Below are positions 58,227 to 64,000 of a stretch of 64,000 bases of DNA, in pieces. Within the stretch, counting starts at the first letter, position 1. Every line of letters starts with the position of its first letter. Origin of the DNA: Xiphias gladius (lineage: Eukaryota; Chordata; Actinopteri; Istiophoriformes; Xiphiidae); contig NC_053414.1 of the NCBI RefSeq assembly GCF_016859285.1, forward strand, positions 6,893,017 to 6,957,016, read 5' to 3'. The notes below the pieces were generated by a model that saw only the letters and a program-made list of their open reading frames with translations, was not told where the DNA came from and searched no databases. The position numbers were made by a program, and so were the translations under genes.

Positions 58227-61200
58227 ATTATCATTTCCATATTTGACTAGATGATTTTGAGCTAATGTCCACGTTCCGATGGATAAATACATAAATGAAC
58301 GTGATCAAGGTTCTTGCGCAGAGCGAAAGTGAAACCAGTAAACAAGATGTGAGTGGGCCAACAGCAAAGACATCATCAACATTGTCTGACATGCTTGGCG
58401 AGTTCAGTTAACAGTTCAGTTGTCTTGAATTCAAATTTAGCAGGGAGTGTCCACATTGACAGATACCGCAGTATGGATGAGTGTTCAGATTAGGAATGCA
58501 GATTAACAAGTCTAGTCTTGATCATATTTACGCTCCCCTAAAACACTGCAATGAATCTGATAGGAATCTACACAGCAGCTGCTTTGTAACCGTTTTTTTT
58601 TCTGGCAGATCATTTTGCAGGGACGAATAGATTTCGACCCTGATAGAGTCAGGTTGGGGATAGGACTCCAGTTAGGACCACGTTTAATCACATACATGCA
58701 CTCGTGCACTGTAGTAAGTGTTTAATGTGGGTTTGGAGTTCTTGAAAGATATGTTACAGAATATGTCATCAGATACTCCAAGCAGCTGCAATGTACAGAT
58801 GTACATGCCTCCACTTTATCTGAATCCAAAGCCTCCAGTTCCAGCGCCGAAGAGACAGTTTAGTCCTCGAGACCAAACTGAAGACACCGAGCCGTCAAAG
58901 TGTAGCTCCACTCCTCAGTCTCCCACAAAATCTCCAAAGGTCGGTGCTCAGTAACTTTTACTTTGTAATGAGATCAAACCCGCAGGTCAACTCAAACTGT
59001 GGATGTGTGCACACGGTCATAAATCAGGGTTCACTGTATACGGTCAAAATTTTGGGATCAACATTTACAATCCCAGATGCTTTTCCCCCAAATCCCAGTT
59101 ACTATGTCATTTGTCACACTGATGCTCTCACTTATACTGATAGAGTCAGGTTGGGGATAGGACTGGAAAGGTTCTGGAAAATACTCTGGAATTTGCATTA
59201 AAGTTGTAAACTGCAGCTTTACAATTTAGATAAATGTCAGACCAATGAGGGAACTGGGGAAAATAAAATATGGCAAAATATAGAATGAATTATCCCCTAC
59301 TTTCCTAATAAAGTTAAGTGATTGGTTAAACTTTTTGTAATATGTTGCAGAATGTGTCATCAGATACTCCAAGCAACTTGAATGTGTAATGAATTATGCC
59401 TCCTCTTTTTCTGAATCCAAAGCCCCCGGTTCCAGCGCCAAGGAGACAGTTTAGTCCTCGAGACCAAACTGAAGACACCGAGCCGTCAAAGTGTAGCTCC
59501 ACTCCTCAGTCTCCCACAAAATCTCCAAAGGTCGGTGCTCAGTAATCTTTACTTTGTAATGAGATCAAACCCGCAGGTCACGTCAAACTGTCAATATGTG
59601 CACACGGTCATAAATCAGGGTTCAGCACACTGTATACGGTCAAATTCTAATGCTTTTTTATGTACCTGATGTTTTCTGGATGAGGTATTACTATATACAG
59701 TATCAGTTATTTGATATCTTTAAATTTGACTGTGTGTTTTGTCTGTGACAAAATTTAAGTGTTATCTGTTAACATATTTTTTTTGTTCTGTTTTTCATTT
59801 AAACTCAGGGAGGTTTGGTCTGCTCAACTCCTCCACCAGTGTCGCCAAAGAAGTGGACTGTTAAAAAGAGCTCGGGAGGAAGTGAAACTCTAAATGGCAG
59901 CCTAGAAATAGTAAAGGCACCATTGTTTTTTTGTTTTTTTGAAAGCATGAAAGCATGATGTGGAACAAAATCAACTCTTAAAGTAAAAGAAGTTAAAGTT
60001 AACGAAGCTCTTCTCATCTTTTTGTCAAAATGCCCAGTAGTGACCGCACACCCTAAAGTTTCCACCCAGTTTATCAATAGTGAACTAGGAGAATTTGGGG
60101 GGGTTTTGGTGAATCCCAATTTGGGGAAATCTGGGGAAATTTGGGGAAAAATTGTATTAATTCATTTGGCTACTGCAGGCGCAGCAAGAAGCCCATGAAA
60201 TTCCACCAACAGTACCAATACCAAAGCATAAGATAGCTGTCTTCTTCTTGATGTATATTTTAAAAATATATGTATGTTTAAACAATAAAACTGTTTTAAA
60301 CTGGCTAACAAATGTCATGAAAGTATCTCAAATGTACCTTATTTGATTACACACACAAAAAACTATTTAGATGTGATAAATCCACGCCAAGCCGTAATCG
60401 TATAATGTAATTATGCTCCATCAACTCCATCAAGAGTAAAGATCCCACATTCAGAATTAGAAGAAGGTACTTGAGTGGATCAAGGAGACCACACGAGCAA
60501 AAAGGGAGAAAATGATCCTTCAAGTCCTGAACTGTGTGGAAGAACAAAGACAAAGTAATGGAGAGCTGTCAATTCTGAAGGCTGCAGAAGCGAAATTTGC
60601 CATAAGATAAAGCAGAGAGGTCAGGCAAGGCACGGAGAGGATGAAAGTGAAAACCTTCAGATTGCCTCTGCGGTCAAAATCACCACCATATCAGATAACT
60701 GAGACGGGGAAGAAAACCTGACCAGCCAGATCTAAAAAACATCTCTTTGTTCTTTCACTTAGTCAAGCTGGATTGTCCCTTTTTTCCTCAGGTGACTGCC
60801 GGACAATCAATTAATGGTAACTGTAAAGCACAACCTCCTCCGCTGCCTCCCAAACCTCCAAAACAAGAGCCGGACGATGAAAATGAAATCCTGGTAACTA
60901 TTTTACAACAGTTATTCTACTAAAACAATATCGAGGAATACGTTGTCTTTTCAGCTGCTTTGGTAATAAATTACTTCTCATCCTCTACCAGGATGCCAAC
61001 TCTCTGTTGGGTTGGTGGAAGGAAAGCAAATGTGAGTAAGAAAACCGGTTTGAAACTATCCTTGTTCCCAGTGAGTCTGGCGTCTTGTTGTTGCTGAACT
61101 GCACTTTTATTGACTTGCAGCCTGGGATTCACTGTGCAAAGGCCTCAACCCTACGGGGAGGAGAGAAACACAGTAAGTACATCTTTTCAAAACATCCGGC

Positions 61201-62905
61201 AACATCTTTTCTTTCTGGAGAAAAAAGTGGAGACAAAGCGTTGCTTTGAGCTAAATGCTAACGTCAGCGTGCTAACATGTTCAAAATGAAAGAAGAGATT
61301 AGACTGGATGAGTTCCTCTAATTAAAGCTCAGTTATGATAATCTGATCAAATGCTGTTGTGATGAATTCCAGGATTATCAAGATTAAAGCTGAACAGCTC
61401 CACAAAGTTGTCCAGGTTTACGTCCTCCTGCTGGCTGAACACGCAGGCACCCTGAAGGAGCACACTTCGGAGCTTCTCGGCATCGCCGACAACTTAGACA
61501 AGGTAACGTGAGCCCGTGTGATGATGAAAGGTCATGTAGGCATTCAGCTGATTCAGTTCACTTTGACAAACTGCAACGGTACATTTCCGATGTGCTGGAC
61601 TCACCGTTCAGTCGAAGTATGTGACATAGAATTCCCTTTGACGTTAAGGTCTCAAAGGGGACAAAGATCGCCGCTATTACCGGAGGAGCTACAACTGTGG
61701 CGGGAGGTGTGGCTGCAGCTGCCGGAGTGATACTGTCCCCGTTCACGCTGGGGGCCTCGCTGGCCCTCACCGCAGTGGGCGTGGGCGTGGCTGCAGCCGG
61801 CGGCGTCACTGGTGCATCAGCAGCCATCGCCAATAAGGTGACCTGACATGAAACAAACTCTTCTGGTTTCAACTGTGTCTTCGTTGGCGGTTTGTGGTGT
61901 GGATGCATGTTTTCCTTTTTAAAATATTTTTTCTAGCATATTTTTTGTCTCTTTTTGTCCTCCTCTCTGTTGCACTGTTGAGCAAGTGAAAATTGCAAAA
62001 AATAATTCTTCTTCTTATACAAGTCATTTATTCCGCCACTCCACAGTGGCATTACATCCTCATTTTACTAAATTCGTGGGGACCTGTTATTGTCATAATG
62101 CATTCCCTGGCCCCTTACCCTAACCTTAACCATCACAACTAAATGCCTAACCCCTGCCCTCACCCTAACCCTGACCTGAAACTAATTCTAACCTGAACCA
62201 TAAAACCAAGTCTTGGTTGAATTTGCGTTAATGGTTGTGATTGGGACATCTGGACATCCTGGAGGGACTGGAATAGGCTCAAAGATTGAAACAGACTGCA
62301 CCAATTTTTACCAAGACTATTTTATTTCCCTACAAACACAATGTTATACCATCAGAATAATCAAAAGATAGTATTAAAAAAAAAAAGTATATGCGGAGTA
62401 GCTTTAACTTTTTTAATTTACCATCGTGTATTAAAAGCTATTGAGTAAAGGATTAAGAATTCTCTTCTTCCAGGTGAACGCCTCTCACGACAGGAAGAAA
62501 ATCGACAAGATCTTCCAGGAGTACGAAGACCTCATGGTGGAGATAAAGGACTGCTTGAAGTTCGTCAACGAGGGCATGGAGAAGCTAAAGGAGCACAGTC
62601 TGTCCGTTCTGAGTGAGGCTAGGAAGGATTCGGTGAGGGTAGCCAGGGTGGTAGATCTGGCCGTTACAGGAGGGGCAAGTGCCAGGGTCGTAGAGGCTAA
62701 AAGTAGGGCATCGGGGCTGATTCAAGGCTTTGCGCTCGGCATGGATTTCTACTTCACCAAAGAGAAAGACGGGCAGAAGCTGAAGAAGGGCCTTGAGTCG
62801 AAGTTTGCGAAGAAAATCCGCAAACTAGCAATGGAGCTCATTAATGGATTGGATGAGCTCATGCAAATCAGCGACTTGTTCTGTAAGCGTTGTCCATGGG
62901 AGTAA
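57166..62905 (+). CDS. Apolipoprotein L family protein
   Basis: Exons: 57166-57174 (MSQ, donor CAG/gtaaga; tentative), 58760-58939, 59809-59910, 60792-60893, 60992-61031, 61121-61172, 61373-61502, 61649-61837, 62474-62905. Phases join to 411 codons. The first half is Pro/Ser/Lys-rich with 'PPPLPPKPPK', an SH3-ligand-like stretch. 'LLGWWKESKSWDSLCKGLN' leads into the ApoL domain: an amphipathic helix (IIKIKAEQLHKVVQVYVLLL), a glycine/alanine hydrophobic hairpin (residues about 206-268, 'SPFTLGASLALTAVGVGVAA'), then a long helical C-terminus ('NASHDRKKIDKIFQEYEDLM'). ApoL proteins are membrane-associated and mostly intracellular. Fish have several copies, so I give no numbered symbol. There is no signal peptide, so a secreted form like human APOL1 is not expected. 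Confidence 0.88.
58760..58939 (+). CDS. apol proline/serine-rich exon, intact copy
   Basis: Sixty codons (NMSSDTPSSC... to ...SPTKSPK), phase 0-0, acceptor GTTACAG and donor AAG/gtcggt. It is nearly identical in its second half to 59351-59530. Confidence 0.75.
59351..59530 (+). pseudogene. Duplicate of the apol proline/serine-rich exon, with in-frame stop
   Basis: It has the same length (180 bases), the same acceptor and donor, and the same frame as 58760-58939, offset by 591 bases. At codon 13 it reads TAA, then TGA, where the intact copy has CAG ATG. After these the frame is open again to the donor (MPPLFLNPKPP...). Skipping it keeps the apol frame because the exon is phase 0-0. Confidence 0.75.
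59809..60893 (+). CDS. apol exons with proline-rich and SH3-ligand-like motifs (59809-59910, 60792-60893)
   Basis: Both exons are 102 bases, phase 0-0. The first encodes 'STPPPVSPKKWTVKKSSGG' and the second 'QPPPLPPKPPKQEPDDENE'. A further phase-0 mini-exon may lie between them at 60179-60211 (AQQEAHEIPPT) with a weaker acceptor; I left it out of the model. Confidence 0.7.
60992..61502 (+). CDS. apol exons leading into the ApoL domain (60992-61031, 61121-61172, 61373-61502)
   Basis: Small exons with in-phase junctions encoding 'DANSLLGWWKESK', 'SWDSLCKGLNPTGRRETQ' and 'IIKIKAEQLHKVVQVYVLLL' to 'LLGIADNLDK'. Confidence 0.82.
61649..61837 (+). CDS. apol hydrophobic hairpin exon
   Basis: Sixty-three codons, phase 0-0, rich in Gly, Ala and Val: 'VSKGTKIAAITGGATTVAGG' through 'LSPFTLGASLALTAVGVGVA' to 'ASAAIANK'. 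This is the membrane-insertion segment typical of the ApoL family. Confidence 0.9.
62040..62230. repeat. Dispersed fish repeat with CCCTAACC motifs
   Basis: It contains 'GTGGGGACCTGTTATTGTCA', 'CCCCTTACCCTAACCTTAAC', 'CATCACAACTAAATGCCTAA' and 'AAAACCAAGTCTTGG', standard wording of a dispersed repeat in fish genomes. It lies in the last apol intron and is not a telomere. Confidence 0.75.
62474..62905 (+). CDS. apol terminal exon
   Basis: 143 codons and TAA. Charged, helix-forming sequence with heptad-like spacing ('KKIDKIFQEYEDLMVEIKDC'), ending 'LFCKRCPWE'. A candidate poly(A) signal follows at 63042-63047. Confidence 0.9.
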   Translation: MNASHDRKKIDKIFQEYEDLMVEIKDCLKFVNEGMEKLKEHSLSVLSEARKDSVRVARVVDLAVTGGASARVVEAKSRASGLIQGFALGMDFYFTKEKDGQKLKKGLESKFAKKIRKLAMELINGLDELMQISDLFCKRCPWE

Positions 62906-63041
62906 ATGGTTTTTTAACTTGTAGACCTCCTCCCTTCTCCTGCCTGCTTTTAATGTTAATATAAATATATTACATATTAATTATGTTGATTATTAATTAT
63001 TGTTATTAATGTGTGACATGTTATATCTGTATGTAAAAAAA

Positions 63042-63047
63042 AATAAA
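63042..63047 (+). promoter_or_regulatory. Candidate poly(A) signal of apol
   Basis: AATAAA 137 bases after the apol stop codon, in A-rich DNA. Confidence 0.5.
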
Positions 63048-63839
63048 AATAGGTGAAAATGAGACAAACAAGAAAGGTAAGGTTTAAAGAGCAGCTTTTC
63101 TGGTTCTTCTGCTGATCCTTAGGAATTGACTTGAATTTTGTTTGTTGCTTCTTGCTCTTGCTCAGATGTTTTTCTTAAACTAATCGATAGTTAAGTATCA
63201 TACAATCAAACACTAGCCTCACTGTTATGCTCATCGTTTGCTCACGTGTATACAATGAAATGCATGAAAGCCCGAAAATAATAAAATACCTTTGATAGCT
63301 GAAGCTGACCGCCAGGGGGCCGTCCAACCCTTGGTACTGTGAATTACAGTGGGTTCATCAAGTTTACCCACCAGCTGCAATTAATTCAGGAAAGAGACCG
63401 AATGTTGCTCATGCAGAGACATGTCAACAACTAATATGGGGCGACAATATATGGTGCAGGGACAGCCCACCGCAGGGCAAAGGCTGGATATCTATCTGAC
63501 AGAATACACAGATCTGATTTCATTTTTCTTAATCGTCCACGATGCGGAAACTGATTTTGCCTCACTAATGAGGCATTAAACGACAACACAAAAGACAAAG
63601 AATGAGTTCCAGAGGCACACAATTATTAAAGACAAAAAAAAAATTGGGTTGGATGCAGGGTACGGTATCTCTAAAAAAAAAAGTCATGAGGTGTTAGTTT
63701 GTTTTTTCTTTTAAGGAAGTACATCGAAATGTGCATCGTGTCAATGTATGCTTTAGGTTGATATTCGACGTTGTCAGTCGCGTAAAAGACCCACGACGCT
63801 GTTTCCCTGCCCCTGTGTTTACATTCTGTATCTGACGTA
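63048..63839. other. Intergenic, nothing recognised
   Basis: Short open frames only. A run of A at 63634-63642 and another at 63674-63682. No homology seen. Confidence 0.5.
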
Positions 63840-64000
63840 GCTCCTACGCAGGGAGGAACGCGTGCTCGAAGCCCCACATTTTGGACCTATCTTTGTCAAC
63901 CGTATGGGGCATATGCGTCCCAGCCAATCGCCACCGAGACTCGGGCGGAGTGATCGCAGCGGTAGTCGAGCGCTCGGCCCCCACAACTCGGCGTCCGTCG
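63840..64000. promoter_or_regulatory. GC-rich, CpG-rich edge, possible promoter of the next gene
   Basis: After AT-rich DNA the last about 150 bases become rich in CG dinucleotides and contain 'CAGCCAATCGCCACCG', a CCAAT box. The strand and the gene cannot be told because the window ends here. Confidence 0.4.

Noticed and set aside
62090-62170. CCCTAACC-rich stretch resembling telomeric repeat
   Set aside because: The units are irregular, mixed with other words, and match a dispersed fish repeat. It sits inside an apol intron far from any end.
1-64000. CRISPR arrays, phage genes or bacterial operons
   Set aside because: None seen. Regular repeats are microsatellites with no spacers, and every recognised gene is a spliced vertebrate gene.

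Overview
The window reads as nuclear DNA of a teleost fish, probably a percomorph. The reasons are spliced vertebrate genes with GT-AG introns, very abundant (CA)n/(TG)n microsatellites, and several interspersed repeat types that I recognise from fish genomes (LINE/SINE tails of the L2/Maui type, a MITE-like element starting TTAAAG, 'GTTAGCATGCTAAC'-type repeats and a CCCTAACC-type dispersed repeat). No prokaryotic gene organisation is present.

Layout. 1-14.1 kb is intergenic: pyrimidine-rich tracts, old repeats, one intact tRNA-Arg(CCG) at 11813-11885, and relics of a tRNA-Arg and a tRNA-Cys. 14.2-29.7 kb (minus strand) is tmprss6 (matriptase-2), reconstructed here as 17 coding exons and 799 codons: cytoplasmic tail, membrane anchor, SEA, two CUB domains, three LDLRA modules and a trypsin-like protease with an intact triad. 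32.2-36.1 kb (minus) is il2rb (IL-2/IL-15 receptor beta chain), nine coding exons and about 638 codons, with a possible upstream untranslated exon near 38.05 kb. 38.1-48.0 kb is intergenic and repeat-rich. 48.0-53.1 kb (minus) is a two-exon mpst (3-mercaptopyruvate sulfurtransferase, 292 codons). About 1.05 kb away and head to head is rps19bp1/AROS (54.16-55.74 kb, plus, four exons, 162 codons). 57.2-62.9 kb (plus) is an apolipoprotein L family gene with a tandemly duplicated exon, one copy of which carries a stop codon. The last 150 bases are GC-rich and contain a CCAAT box, perhaps the promoter of a following gene.

The gene set matches human chromosome 22q12-q13 (TMPRSS6, IL2RB, MPST, RPS19BP1, APOL), so this is a conserved syntenic block and not a horizontally acquired island. 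The genes do not form one pathway: tmprss6 acts on hepcidin/iron signalling, il2rb on lymphocyte cytokine signalling, mpst on sulfur and H2S metabolism, rps19bp1 in the nucleolus on small-subunit and SIRT1 biology, and apol on membranes and lipids. I found no wholly new multi-gene system. The most interesting points are a duplicated DSGxxS-containing module in the Il2rb tail, a SEA self-cleavage motif in the fish matriptase-2, complementary CA/UG repeats bracketing the LDLRA-exon introns of tmprss6, and the decaying duplicate exon in apol. All exon boundaries come from reading splice sites by eye, checked for reading-frame continuity.
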